Source of the DNA: Bacteroidales bacterium
GTDB taxonomy: Bacteria > Bacteroidota > Bacteroidia > Bacteroidales > UBA7960
Reading direction: 5' to 3'
Assembly (NCBI GenBank): GCA_019429365.1
Contig: JAHYJD010000026.1
Location: 1-36,702 of the forward strand
DNA: 36,702 nt
Positions 1 through 7,768 of this stretch are shown here, one piece after another. The notes under the pieces are model-generated. The model searched no databases. It had not been told where the DNA came from and saw nothing but the letters and a program-made list of their open reading frames with translations. The translations under genes and the position numbers were made by a program. Each line of letters begins with the position of its first letter. Position 1 is the stretch's first letter.

Positions 1-354
1 GAGAACCCTCCGCCGGATTTACCGGTGCATGGCCGCGACATGATGACCGGGATCCCTAAAGAGATCACCGTAGGTTATCAGGAGATAGCGCATGCGCTCG
101 ACAAATCCATTTCGAAGATTGAAGCTGCGGTACTCAACGCGCTGGAGATGACACCTCCAGAGCTGGCGGCCGATATTTTCCGCACAGGTATTTATATGGC
201 TGGGGGTGGTTCGCTGCTGCGTGGCCTCGACAAACGAATAGCGCTGAAAACAAAACTACCGGTGCACGTGGCCGAAGACCCGCTGCGCGCCGTAGCAAGG
301 GGTACCGGAATTGCCCTCAAAAACTTTGACAAATTTACATTCCTGATCAAATAA
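1..354 (+). CDS. mreB: Rod-shape protein MreB, C-terminal part (5' end outside window)
   Basis: This is the last ~117 residues of the bacterial actin MreB; the frame is open from the first base, so the gene starts upstream of the window. The stretch GRDMMTGIPKEI matches the conserved MreB segment GRD-TGLPK, and MAGGGSLLRGLD is the actin-family phosphate/adenosine loop near the C-terminus. MreB forms membrane-associated filaments that organise the cell-wall elongation machinery with MreC and MreD, which follow directly. The GTG at 25 is an internal valine, not a start. A strong hairpin sits between this gene and mreC. Confidence 0.95.
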   Translation, partial: ENPPPDLPVHGRDMMTGIPKEITVGYQEIAHALDKSISKIEAAVLNALEMTPPELAADIFRTGIYMAGGGSLLRGLDKRIALKTKLPVHVAEDPLRAVARGTGIALKNFDKFTFLIK

Positions 355-370
355 AATTACAGGCATTTAT

Positions 371-409
371 GCACGGGCCGGCCCCACACGGCCGGCCTGT
401 GCTGTTTTT
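371..409 (+). terminator. Hairpin plus T-run between mreB and mreC (intra-operon terminator/attenuator)
   Basis: A 13-base left arm (371-383, GCACGGGCCGGCC) pairs with 390-402 through one G-U pair across a six-base loop, and five T residues follow at 405-409. The shape is that of an intrinsic terminator. Because mreC starts only 14 bases later, it would act as a partial terminator or 3' end protector that lets mreB be made in excess of mreCD. Confidence 0.6.
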
Positions 410-423
410 AACTTAGTAGGTGA

Positions 424-1260
424 ATGCGCAACCTTTTCCGGTTTATAATCAGGTATTATTTTTTCTTCCTGTTTCTGCTGCTCGAAACGGTGGCCATATT
501 GTTTGTCGTTCAGCATCAGCATTACCAGCGGGCCAGGTTTGCCAGCTCGGCTAACTTTGTGGCGGGAAATTTTCATCGCATGAGTTCAAGCATTACCGAC
601 TATTTTTCCCTGCGAAGGGTAAACCGGCAACTGTCAGAAGAAAATGCCCGCCTGCTTGAATTCACTACCGAATCTTTTCTGAAAACAGACCGGCAGGTGT
701 TCACCTATCGCGACACCCTTTACAGCCGCAGGTTCAGGTACATCAATGCCGAGGTGATCAGCAATTCTGTGAGCCGGCGCGACAATTATATGACGCTTAA
801 CAAAGGCAGCAAGCACGGAATAAAGCCCGATATGGGAGTTATTACATTTAATGGAGTGGTTGGTATTGTGGCCAATGTATCGGAAAACTTCAGTTCGGTA
901 ATTTCATTTCTGCACAAAGACATGCAGATATCCGCCAGGCTGCAAAAAAACGACCATATTGGCACCCTGCTTTGGGAAGGCAATGACTACCGGAAAGCAA
1001 CCCTTACCTATATCCCCACTCACGTAGAACTGATTCCAGGCGATACCCTTGTAACCAGCGGATTTTCAGTGATTTTCCCTCCAGGAATCTTTATTGGCAC
1101 CATTAGTGAGGTGGAGATCAGGCTGGGCGACAATTATTTCACCGCAGAGGTTGACCTGGCAACCGACTTCAACAGCCTTAAATTTGTGCAGGTTGTGCAG
1201 GATCTGATGAATGAAGAATTGCAGCAACTGGAAGTTCAAACCCAGGCTGGTGGCAGATAA
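424..1260 (+). CDS. mreC: Rod-shape-determining protein MreC
   Basis: A 278-residue bitopic inner-membrane protein. One membrane segment lies at about residues 12-30, a coiled coil at about 55-85, and the beta-rich periplasmic MreC domain fills the rest (for example NYMTLNKGSKHGIKPDMGV, then GVVGIVANVSENFSSV). MreC links MreB filaments to the periplasmic elongation synthases. Length and order fit the family. It lies 69 bases after mreB, separated by a terminator-like hairpin, and 12 bases before mreD, so mreC and mreD are surely cotranscribed. The ATG at 424 puts the membrane helix right at the N-terminus as expected. Confidence 0.95.
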   Translation: MRNLFRFIIRYYFFFLFLLLETVAILFVVQHQHYQRARFASSANFVAGNFHRMSSSITDYFSLRRVNRQLSEENARLLEFTTESFLKTDRQVFTYRDTLYSRRFRYINAEVISNSVSRRDNYMTLNKGSKHGIKPDMGVITFNGVVGIVANVSENFSSVISFLHKDMQISARLQKNDHIGTLLWEGNDYRKATLTYIPTHVELIPGDTLVTSGFSVIFPPGIFIGTISEVEIRLGDNYFTAEVDLATDFNSLKFVQVVQDLMNEELQQLEVQTQAGGR

Positions 1261-1272
1261 TCTCAGGATATT

Positions 1273-1794
1273 ATGGGAAACGGAATCTTAAGACATATCG
1301 GACACTTTATCATTCTGGTGGTTATTCAGGTCATGATCCTGAACAATATACGCTTTGGGGGTTATATCAATCCCTATGTGTATGTGCTGTTTGTTTTGCT
1401 GCTGCCTGTTGATATTCCGGGCTGGCTGCTGCTGCTCAGCAGTTTTGGCATGGGGCTTACCATCGACCTTTTTTCCGATACCCAGGGAATGCATGCCGCT
1501 GCCACCGTATTGCTTGCCTTTGCCCGGCCGGGGGTGATACGCATGATTTCCGGCCGTTCTGATTTCGATCCCGGCACAGTGCCTATGGTCTCTGAAATGG
1601 GTGCACGATGGGTTCTGTTGTATACTATGCTTCTGGTCTTATTGCACCATACCCTGTTGTTCTTCCTTGAGATTTTCCGTTTCAGCGAATTTTTCCTCAC
1701 CTTGGGTCGCATTGGCCTTAGCACCGGTATCACCACTATCATTGTTTTTCTGGGATTTTTGCTTCTCGATAAACCCGAAAAAAGGGGCAGGTAA
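1273..1794 (+). CDS. mreD: Rod-shape-determining protein MreD
   Basis: A 173-residue, very hydrophobic protein with about five membrane helices and the motif GLTIDLFSDTQGMHA. This matches the MreD signature G-DL-S-GLHA seen across Bacteroidota. MreD is the integral-membrane partner of MreC in the elongasome. In many relatives mreD is followed by mrdA (PBP2) and rodA. Here a thioredoxin-like lipoprotein follows after a 114-base gap with its own promoter-like -7 box, so the wall-synthesis genes are elsewhere. No terminator hairpin is obvious after the stop. Confidence 0.9.
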   Translation: MGNGILRHIGHFIILVVIQVMILNNIRFGGYINPYVYVLFVLLLPVDIPGWLLLLSSFGMGLTIDLFSDTQGMHAAATVLLAFARPGVIRMISGRSDFDPGTVPMVSEMGARWVLLYTMLLVLLHHTLLFFLEIFRFSEFFLTLGRIGLSTGITTIIVFLGFLLLDKPEKRGR

Positions 1795-1877
1795 AAGGCA
1801 GCCATTCAGTGCTGTTAAGTGCATGCTTGAGCTAGGTTAAAAATTCTTAAAAGCTTTCTCCCAGTGGCCAAATCACT

Positions 1878-1885
1878 TAAATTTG
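1878..1885 (+). promoter_or_regulatory. Bacteroidota-type -7 box (TAAATTTG) before the thioredoxin lipoprotein
   Basis: The sequence fits TAnnTTTG exactly and lies 23 bases before the start at 1909. A weak -33 match, TTTC at 1855-1858, is 19 bases upstream. Confidence 0.5.
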
Positions 1886-1908
1886 CCCTGCACTAAAACG
1901 GCCTTTCT

Positions 1909-3078
1909 ATGCGGAAACTGTTTATTCTTTCGGTCTTTTCAGTCCTGGCTTTTGCCTGCAGCAATGGCAGGTTTGGCGGCGAAGCCTCTTTCGAGCTGAA
2001 GGGAAATCTGGATAATGCAGCGACCACGCAGCTCCTCTTCGAAGAGCTTACCACCAATAACCTGATTCCGCTAGACACGCTAACCACCGATGCGGATGGA
2101 TATTTTGAAATTTCCCGCAAGATTGAAACGCCTGGATTCTATATTTTGCGCGTAGACCGCAGCAACTTCATTACCCTTTTGATTGAACCTGGCGAAAAGG
2201 TGCGAATAGAAGGCGATGCCAACAACCTGCCGCTCACTTACAGTGTGCAAGGTTCAAAAGGATCGGAGCTGCTGGCTACTCTCAACAGCTCCCATCAGGA
2301 AAGTTACCAGAAGATAGATTCTTTGGCAGGGGTTTTCCGTGAAATTCAGGGCGAAGATAATTTTCTTGAACTGCGGCAGGAAGTTGACCTGGCTTATACC
2401 AGGGCGTTTGAAAAGCAGCAGCAGTATGTAATGGATTTTATTGACGCAAACCCCAACTCCCTGGCTTCCATAATTGCCTTGTACCAATTTTTCGGTAATC
2501 AGGTGCTGTTAAAGGAATCGGAGCATTTTGAGTATTTTGAAAAACTTTCAGCATCCCTTTCGGAGATTTACCCCGACAACAAGCATGTGCTCGATTTGAA
2601 GCGGCGAGTAAATGAGTGGAAACGCAATGAGCAGCAGCGTATGGAAGTGGAGCAGACCCTGGCTGTGGGCAATATGGCTCCTGAAGTAGTGTTACCCGAT
2701 CCGGAAGGTAACAACGTGGCCTTGTCGTCGATGCGCGGCAAGGTGGTGCTCCTCGATTTCTGGGCAGCATGGTGCAACCCCTGCAGGCTGGCCAATCCCA
2801 AATTGAAGGTGCTTTACGAAAAGTATCAGCGGCAAGGATTTGAAATTTATGGCATCTCGCTCGACCGAAACCGCGAGCAATGGCTTCAGGGCATTAAGGA
2901 AGACAAAATAAACTGGACCCAGGTGAGCGACCTGCGCTTCTGGAACTCGCCCGTGGTGAGCCTTTACAACGTGGAGGCCATACCTTTCAATATCCTGATT
3001 GACCGTGATGGACGTATCATGGCCCGCGGAATTAATATGCAGCAACTCGAAGAAATACTGGCCCAAACGTTCAGATAA
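1909..3078 (+). CDS. TlpA/ResA-like thiol-disulfide oxidoreductase lipoprotein (DUF4369-like N-domain)
   Basis: A 389-residue exported lipoprotein: signal peptide with lipobox LAFAC and acylated Cys17, a DUF4369-like beta domain at roughly residues 25-130, a helical linker, then a TlpA-type thioredoxin fold from about residue 250. The active site is WCNPC, with redox cysteines 289 and 292 in DFWAAWCNPCR; a cis-proline loop is seen near AIPFNILID. Such proteins reduce or exchange disulfides in the periplasm, often for cytochrome maturation or oxidative-stress defence; the substrate cannot be read from sequence. It has its own promoter-like box and is followed after 44 bases by the M1 peptidase gene. 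Confidence 0.88.
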   Translation: MRKLFILSVFSVLAFACSNGRFGGEASFELKGNLDNAATTQLLFEELTTNNLIPLDTLTTDADGYFEISRKIETPGFYILRVDRSNFITLLIEPGEKVRIEGDANNLPLTYSVQGSKGSELLATLNSSHQESYQKIDSLAGVFREIQGEDNFLELRQEVDLAYTRAFEKQQQYVMDFIDANPNSLASIIALYQFFGNQVLLKESEHFEYFEKLSASLSEIYPDNKHVLDLKRRVNEWKRNEQQRMEVEQTLAVGNMAPEVVLPDPEGNNVALSSMRGKVVLLDFWAAWCNPCRLANPKLKVLYEKYQRQGFEIYGISLDRNREQWLQGIKEDKINWTQVSDLRFWNSPVVSLYNVEAIPFNILIDRDGRIMARGINMQQLEEILAQTFR

Positions 3079-3091
3079 GCCTTTTGTGGTG

Positions 3092-3099
3092 TATTTTTG
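3092..3099 (+). promoter_or_regulatory. -7 box (TATTTTTG) of the M1 peptidase gene
   Basis: An exact TAnnTTTG match 23 bases before the ATG at 3123. No good -33 element is seen. The expected transcription start falls inside the 17-base inverted repeat that begins at the last base of this box. Confidence 0.45.
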
Positions 3100-3115
3100 T
3101 CGCAATCTTTGCGAC
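3099..3115 (+). promoter_or_regulatory. Perfect inverted repeat GTCGCAA-TCT-TTGCGAC at the expected transcript start
   Basis: Seven-base perfect arms around a three-base centre, placed between a -7 box and the start codon 8 bases downstream. It could be an operator or a short 5' mRNA hairpin near the translation start. No regulator is identifiable. Confidence 0.4.
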
Positions 3116-3122
3116 AACGCCT

Positions 3123-6100
3123 ATGAATTCGCGCTTCCTCTCCCTGCTTTTTATTGTTAGTTCGCTTTTTTCATCCTTCGCTTTTGGTAACGGGGATGCC
3201 CGTATCTTTGAACAGCGGGCCGACCACCAGATCCATGCACGCCTCGATGACGTGAACCACCTGCTGCACGCACACATTACCACTACTTACACCAACAATA
3301 GCTCCGACACACTTGGCCTGATATACATGCACCTGTGGCCCAACGCCTACTCCTCGCGCCAAACCGCTTTTGCCAAACAGATGTTGCTGCACGGCAATAC
3401 CGATTTCCACTACGCCCACGAACAAGAGTTGGGTTTTATCGACAGCCTCGATTTCCGGGTTAACGACCGCCAGGTGGCATGGCAGCTGGATGAGGTCCAC
3501 CCTGATATTGGACTGATTTATCTCAACGAGCCTTTAAGGCCCGGTGAAACTATAAATATAAGTACCCCTTTCCGTATGAAGTTTCCCGACGCCCGCTTTT
3601 CCCGACTGGGGCATGCCGGGCAGGCTTACTATGCCACGCAATGGTATCCCAAACCCGCTGTTTATGATCAGGAGGGCTGGCATCCCATGCCGTACCTGAA
3701 TATGGGAGAATTCTATTCGAGTTTCGGGCAGGTGGATGTGTTCCTGACCCTTCCGGCCAATTATGTGGTCGCCTCGGGCGGCAGGGTTATGACCCCGGCC
3801 GAGGAAGAATGGTTGAATAAACTTTCGGTTGAAACCTACCTGTTGGGAGGGCCTGAAAATATGCCCTCCCGTCTGCTTTTTCCACCTTCTGACCCAAAAC
3901 TGAAAACCATTCATATTCAACAGAATAATGTGCACGATTTTGCCTGGTTTGCCGATAAGCGCTATTATGTGCTGCGTGCGGATGTTAAGATACCTGGAAG
4001 CGAAAACGTGGTAACGGCCGGCGCCTACTTTAATACCGATGCCTCGAAGTGGATCAGGGCGGTTCCCATTGCCGTTGAGGCACTGGAGTTTATGTCGGAA
4101 GAAGTGCTTGCATATCCCTGGGACGTATTGTCGGTGGTGCAAGGCATCAGCAGCGCCGGCGCCGGTATGGAATATCCCGGGGTAACCATTATCGGGCAGG
4201 CCGCCACACCCATGGAACTGGAACGTGTGATCGTGCACGAAATCATTCATAACTGGTTTTATGGGTTGATAGCTACCAACGAACGCAGGCATCCCTGGCT
4301 CGACGAAGGTCTTACCACCTTTTATGAAGATCGCTATATGTCGGGCAAATATCCCGATCATAAGCTGGCAGGAAACTTTGCCGGCACGGCGGTGGCCAAC
4401 TATTTTGACGTTTCTGACATCGATCACCGCGACTACCGCGAGTTATGGTATCTTTTCAAGGCCCGGCGAAGCCTCGATCAGCCAATGAATCTGCATTCAG
4501 AGGACTTTTCCATGCTCAACTATTTTGCCATGACCTATTACAAGGCGGCCATGGCTTTCTTATACCTCGAAAATTACCTGGGCAAGGAAGTATTTGATCA
4601 GGCCATCAAAGCCTTTGCCAAGCAGTGGGCTTTCAGGCATCCTGGTCCGGAGCAGCTGAGAGCGGCTTTTGAAGAGGTAAGCGGGCGCGACCTTTCGTGG
4701 TTTTTTGAGGAGGTGGCAGGCAGCAACAAAAAAATCGACTATGCCATGGTCTCGGTCGATGAAGGTGACCCCAACTTTCTGAAAGTGCAGGTGAGCAACA
4801 AAGGAGCCATTGCTTCACCTTTTTCGCTTTCGGGAATTAAAAAGGGGGAGGAGGTGCTCACCGTTTGGTATGAGGGGCTCGAAGGGAGGGAAAAAGTGAT
4901 TTTCCCGAAAGGTGATTATGATTTGATTCAAATCGACCACCAGCGGGTGATGCCTGATATTGACCGCAGCAACAACAACTACTGGCCGGGCAAAATGTTT
5001 CCGCGCTTAAACCCGCTTGAATTGCAGCTGCTGGCCAGTATAGAAAATCCTGAAAAAACAAAAATTTATTATTTGCCACTGTTGGGCTGGAATAGGTACG
5101 ACGGTATTATGGCTGGTATGGCCTTTTACAATTATGTGTTTCCTTCCAGACCTACTGAATTGTTTTTAATGCCCATGTATGGCACTTCCAACGATCGCCT
5201 GGCAGGCACGGCATGGGCTTTTCGTTCTTTTTTCCCCGAAAGGGGCCCTGCACAAAACATACGCCTGGGTATGCTGGCCCAGCGATATGCCTTTACTACC
5301 GGCAACAATGGCTGGAGCTACAACCGCCTGGAAGCATCGGTAGAGGCCGAGCTGAAAAAGCCACATGCTGCAAGCACCTTGGAACGAAGTTTCTTTTTCA
5401 GGAGCACTTTGGTGAGAAGGAACTTCCCCGTTTTTGCCGGCGGAGAAGTGCTGGCTGACGGGAAAAGCTACCTGCTGAATGAAATTGGCCTGCGCCTGGC
5501 CGAAAACCGCGTTATTAATCCCTATTCTTTTTACCTGGGCGTGGAGCAAGGCGAGCAGTTTGTGAAAGCCACGGGACAAGCAAAATTCTTTTTGCACTAC
5601 AATAAACTGCATCGCGGGGTGGGCTTTCGGTTTTTTGGCGGCACCTTTCTGAAAAGCCCGCAGCAAAACAGCCTGGTCGACTATCGTTTCCGCATGAGCG
5701 GGCACCGTGGCGTGCACGACTATGGATTTGGCAATACTTTCCTTGGGCGTTACGAAGCTGCCGGTACTTTCTGGGGCAACCAGATGGTGGAGGCCGATGG
5801 CGGATTTAAGTTTCCGACATCAGTGGGACAAACCTGGGACTGGCTGCTGGCAATGAACGTGAAGGCCGATTTTCCGGTTTTGCCACTGAAAGCATATTTC
5901 GATGCAGGAACCTATGCTGGTGCGGCCACCGCTTTTGATGGCTCAAAAAAGTTCAGCTGGGTGCTGGGGATTCAAGTGGTACCCATAGAAGGTATCCTTG
6001 AAGTAAATTTCCCCCTGGCAGTGTCGTCCGACATTGAGCAGGTGGCTGGGTTTGCTTATGATAATTACCTGCAACGGGTTACTTTTTCGCTTTACCTCGA

Positions 6101-6161
6101 CCGGGCAAATCCCTTCCGGTTTCTGCGTGATCTGCGCTTCAGAAACAAAAGAAACTTGTAG
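3123..6161 (+). CDS. M1-family zinc metallopeptidase with C-terminal beta-barrel-like domain
   Basis: A 1012-residue exported protein. I chose the ATG at 3123 because it begins a classical signal peptide (MNSRFLSLLFIVSSLFSS, cut near AFG); an upstream TTG would bury it. The N-terminal half is gluzincin M1: a GAMEN-like exopeptidase loop AGMEYPG (Glu350), the zinc site HEIIH (His372, Glu373, His376) and the third ligand Glu395 exactly 18 residues further in HPWLDEGL. From about residue 640 to the end come amphipathic, aromatic-rich beta strands ending in a barrel-like hairpin pattern, not the helical C-domain of typical M1 enzymes. It probably trims peptides in the periplasm or at the outer membrane. 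It converges on the cupin gene with only 18 bases between stops. Confidence 0.88.
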   Translation: MNSRFLSLLFIVSSLFSSFAFGNGDARIFEQRADHQIHARLDDVNHLLHAHITTTYTNNSSDTLGLIYMHLWPNAYSSRQTAFAKQMLLHGNTDFHYAHEQELGFIDSLDFRVNDRQVAWQLDEVHPDIGLIYLNEPLRPGETINISTPFRMKFPDARFSRLGHAGQAYYATQWYPKPAVYDQEGWHPMPYLNMGEFYSSFGQVDVFLTLPANYVVASGGRVMTPAEEEWLNKLSVETYLLGGPENMPSRLLFPPSDPKLKTIHIQQNNVHDFAWFADKRYYVLRADVKIPGSENVVTAGAYFNTDASKWIRAVPIAVEALEFMSEEVLAYPWDVLSVVQGISSAGAGMEYPGVTIIGQAATPMELERVIVHEIIHNWFYGLIATNERRHPWLDEGLTTFYEDRYMSGKYPDHKLAGNFAGTAVANYFDVSDIDHRDYRELWYLFKARRSLDQPMNLHSEDFSMLNYFAMTYYKAAMAFLYLENYLGKEVFDQAIKAFAKQWAFRHPGPEQLRAAFEEVSGRDLSWFFEEVAGSNKKIDYAMVSVDEGDPNFLKVQVSNKGAIASPFSLSGIKKGEEVLTVWYEGLEGREKVIFPKGDYDLIQIDHQRVMPDIDRSNNNYWPGKMFPRLNPLELQLLASIENPEKTKIYYLPLLGWNRYDGIMAGMAFYNYVFPSRPTELFLMPMYGTSNDRLAGTAWAFRSFFPERGPAQNIRLGMLAQRYAFTTGNNGWSYNRLEASVEAELKKPHAASTLERSFFFRSTLVRRNFPVFAGGEVLADGKSYLLNEIGLRLAENRVINPYSFYLGVEQGEQFVKATGQAKFFLHYNKLHRGVGFRFFGGTFLKSPQQNSLVDYRFRMSGHRGVHDYGFGNTFLGRYEAAGTFWGNQMVEADGGFKFPTSVGQTWDWLLAMNVKADFPVLPLKAYFDAGTYAGAATAFDGSKKFSWVLGIQVVPIEGILEVNFPLAVSSDIEQVAGFAYDNYLQRVTFSLYLDRANPFRFLRDLRFRNKRNL

Positions 6162-6179
6162 AAAGACAAAAACTCCTAT

Positions 6180-6767
6180 TTACCAGAGTTTTTCCAGATC
6201 GTAGGCGTTTTCCATTACTTTCTGGTAATGATCTTCGGGCAGATCCCAGCCTACTTCAGTAGCTTTATCGCTGAGGATGGCCAGGCGTCGGTTCTTGGCA
6301 TCGATGATCATGGTGCCGGTATAATTGTAAACGCTGGGGTAGCGCACGTGAAAGGTAATGGCGGGCTCAAGTGGCGAGTTGTTCTGCAGCTTGTGCAGCA
6401 CGTTGAATGGCTCATAGATATATTCGCCCTTGCTGAACGTCTTGGTGGGATGAATAAAAACCTTATGCTTGGGGGCATCATAGTGGTAAACCGTTTCGGC
6501 CACCACCCCCTGAAGGGGCACAATAAAACCCCAGAAATTGTTGTGATGATGAATGGGCAGGCTGTGCTGTTGCGGACGAATCATGATAAAGGCCTGCAGC
6601 GGCTCCTCTAACAAAGGGATGCGATTGTAAGTGGTGAAATCTGCGCCTTTAATGTAATCGGCATACTCGAGTTTTTTAATATCGTGCTTGAGAATGGTCT
6701 CCCTAACCAGGTTAGGCTCAATCTTTTTCCCGGCAAGGGCTTTCAGATCTTTTAACAGTTTTTCCAT
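6180..6767 (-). CDS. Cysteine dioxygenase-like cupin (CDO type I family)
   Basis: A 195-residue cytoplasmic protein without signal peptide. It aligns well by eye with cysteine dioxygenase, a non-haem iron enzyme that oxidises cysteine to cysteine sulfinate. The iron ligands appear as His73 and His75 in PIHHHNNFWG and His125 in VLHKLQNN; Arg49 in TTYNRI corresponds to the carboxylate-binding arginine, and His140 in ITFHVRYP to the triad histidine. The cysteine that cross-links to tyrosine in mammals is Gly80 here, as in bacterial enzymes. The triad Ser is Thr138 and the triad Tyr position is Arg142, with Tyr143 next to it. The substrate could therefore be another thiol acid. It faces the M1 peptidase and diverges from the LpxH-like gene. 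Confidence 0.75.
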   Translation of the reverse strand: MEKLLKDLKALAGKKIEPNLVRETILKHDIKKLEYADYIKGADFTTYNRIPLLEEPLQAFIMIRPQQHSLPIHHHNNFWGFIVPLQGVVAETVYHYDAPKHKVFIHPTKTFSKGEYIYEPFNVLHKLQNNSPLEPAITFHVRYPSVYNYTGTMIIDAKNRRLAILSDKATEVGWDLPEDHYQKVMENAYDLEKLW

Positions 6768-6904
6768 TTTTTTCCTGCTTGGTGATGGTTATTCAATTTT
6801 TTATAAAAATACAACATCCGCAGCTTTCCACCTAATGATTTCGGCGATTGCCGGTCAAAAATTAAAAAATCACCCTTGCGGGGAAAATGCTTTTAATGAA
6901 TGCA

Positions 6905-6912
6905 TATCTTTG
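6905..6912 (+). promoter_or_regulatory. -7 box (TATCTTTG) before the LpxH-like gene
   Basis: An exact TAnnTTTG match 26 bases before the ATG at 6939. No -33 element occurs at the usual spacing; a TTG at 6876-6878 is 26 bases away. Confidence 0.4.
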
Positions 6913-6938
6913 CCGTTAAAAGCTGAAAACCTGATTGA

Positions 6939-7733
6939 ATGGAACTTAAACAGGGCAAGATGATTTATTTTGTTTCCGACAGCCACTTGGGCGTGCCTTC
7001 GCATGCCCGGAGCCTGGAACGCGAAAAGTTGCTGGTAAAATGGCTGGATACTGTGAAACACGATGCGGCCGAAGTTTACCTGCTTGGCGATATATTCGAC
7101 TTTTGGTTCGAATACCGCACCGTGGTGCCTAAAGGCTTTGTGCGCCTTTTGGGTAAAATCGCTGAACTAACTGATAGCGGCTTGCCGGTATATTATTTTA
7201 CAGGCAACCACGACCTTTGGGCCTTCGGCTATTTCGAGAAAGAACTTGGTGTGCAGTTATTTCGGGAGCCTGTTGAAAAGACCTACAACGGCAAGAGTTT
7301 TTTTATTGGCCACGGCGATGGGCTGGGCCCCGGCGACAACGGGTATAAATTTCTTAAAAAGGTTTTTACTTCACGTTTTAATCAGAAACTGTTTTCCTTT
7401 TTGCATCCGGGCTTAGGCACTGGGCTGGCGCTCTATTTTTCGCGCAAGAGCCGCATTGCCAACATGGCCGCCGATGAGGTTTTCCTGGGCGAGGAGAAAG
7501 AGCGGCTGATCGCTTTCTGCAAGGATATGCTGAAGGAAAAACACTATGACTATTTTGTGTTTGGGCATCGCCACCTGCCGCTCGACATAAAAGTTAGTGA
7601 GAACGCGCGTTACATCAACACCGGCGACTGGGTCACACAGTTTACCTATGCAATGTTTGACGGGGAAAAACTGAAACTGGAAAAATTTTTGAACAATACA
7701 ACCTTTATTGAAAAAAACTCGTCCCTTCAATAG
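6939..7733 (+). CDS. LpxH-like UDP-2,3-diacylglucosamine diphosphatase (calcineurin-like phosphoesterase)
   Basis: A 264-residue metallophosphoesterase with the full set of metal-binding motifs: SDSH (residues 13-16), LGDIFD (Asp51), GNHD (89-92), HGD (125-127) and GHRH (209-212). The segment GDIFDFWFEY is typical of the LpxH branch, which hydrolyses UDP-2,3-diacylglucosamine to lipid X in lipid A synthesis at the inner membrane face. Length fits. The start could also be the ATG at 6960 (MIYFVSD), which is where many homologues begin. The 3' end of this gene overlaps a promoter-like site for the next operon (7699-7724). Confidence 0.82.
   Translation: MELKQGKMIYFVSDSHLGVPSHARSLEREKLLVKWLDTVKHDAAEVYLLGDIFDFWFEYRTVVPKGFVRLLGKIAELTDSGLPVYYFTGNHDLWAFGYFEKELGVQLFREPVEKTYNGKSFFIGHGDGLGPGDNGYKFLKKVFTSRFNQKLFSFLHPGLGTGLALYFSRKSRIANMAADEVFLGEEKERLIAFCKDMLKEKHYDYFVFGHRHLPLDIKVSENARYINTGDWVTQFTYAMFDGEKLKLEKFLNNTTFIEKNSSLQ
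7699..7724 (+). promoter_or_regulatory. Candidate ECF sigma promoter A (CAACCTTT - 17 - CGTCC)
   Basis: The -35-like CAACCTTTATT at 7699-7709 and the -10-like CGTCC at 7720-7724 are separated, from AAC to CGTC, by 17 bases. AAC and CGTC are the commonest core elements of ECF-dependent promoters. A near copy lies at 10443-10467 before the second lipoprotein gene. The predicted transcript would begin near 7731 and carry the lipoprotein, sigma and anti-sigma genes. The site lies inside the last codons of the upstream gene. Confidence 0.5.
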
Positions 7734-7768
7734 AGCGTTTTGATTCTCTTTCTGAAAATGTAATTATA

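Noticed and set aside
25-27. GTG as a start codon of the first gene
   Set aside because: The frame is open to base 1 and encodes MreB residues before it, so this is an internal valine in a truncated gene.
3534-4427. 297-codon open frame on the minus strand
   Set aside because: Antisense to the catalytic part of the M1 peptidase, whose zinc motifs fix the real frame.
6842-6853. Small inverted repeat CGGC-GATT-GCCG
   Set aside because: Only four-base arms in a divergent region; expected by chance.
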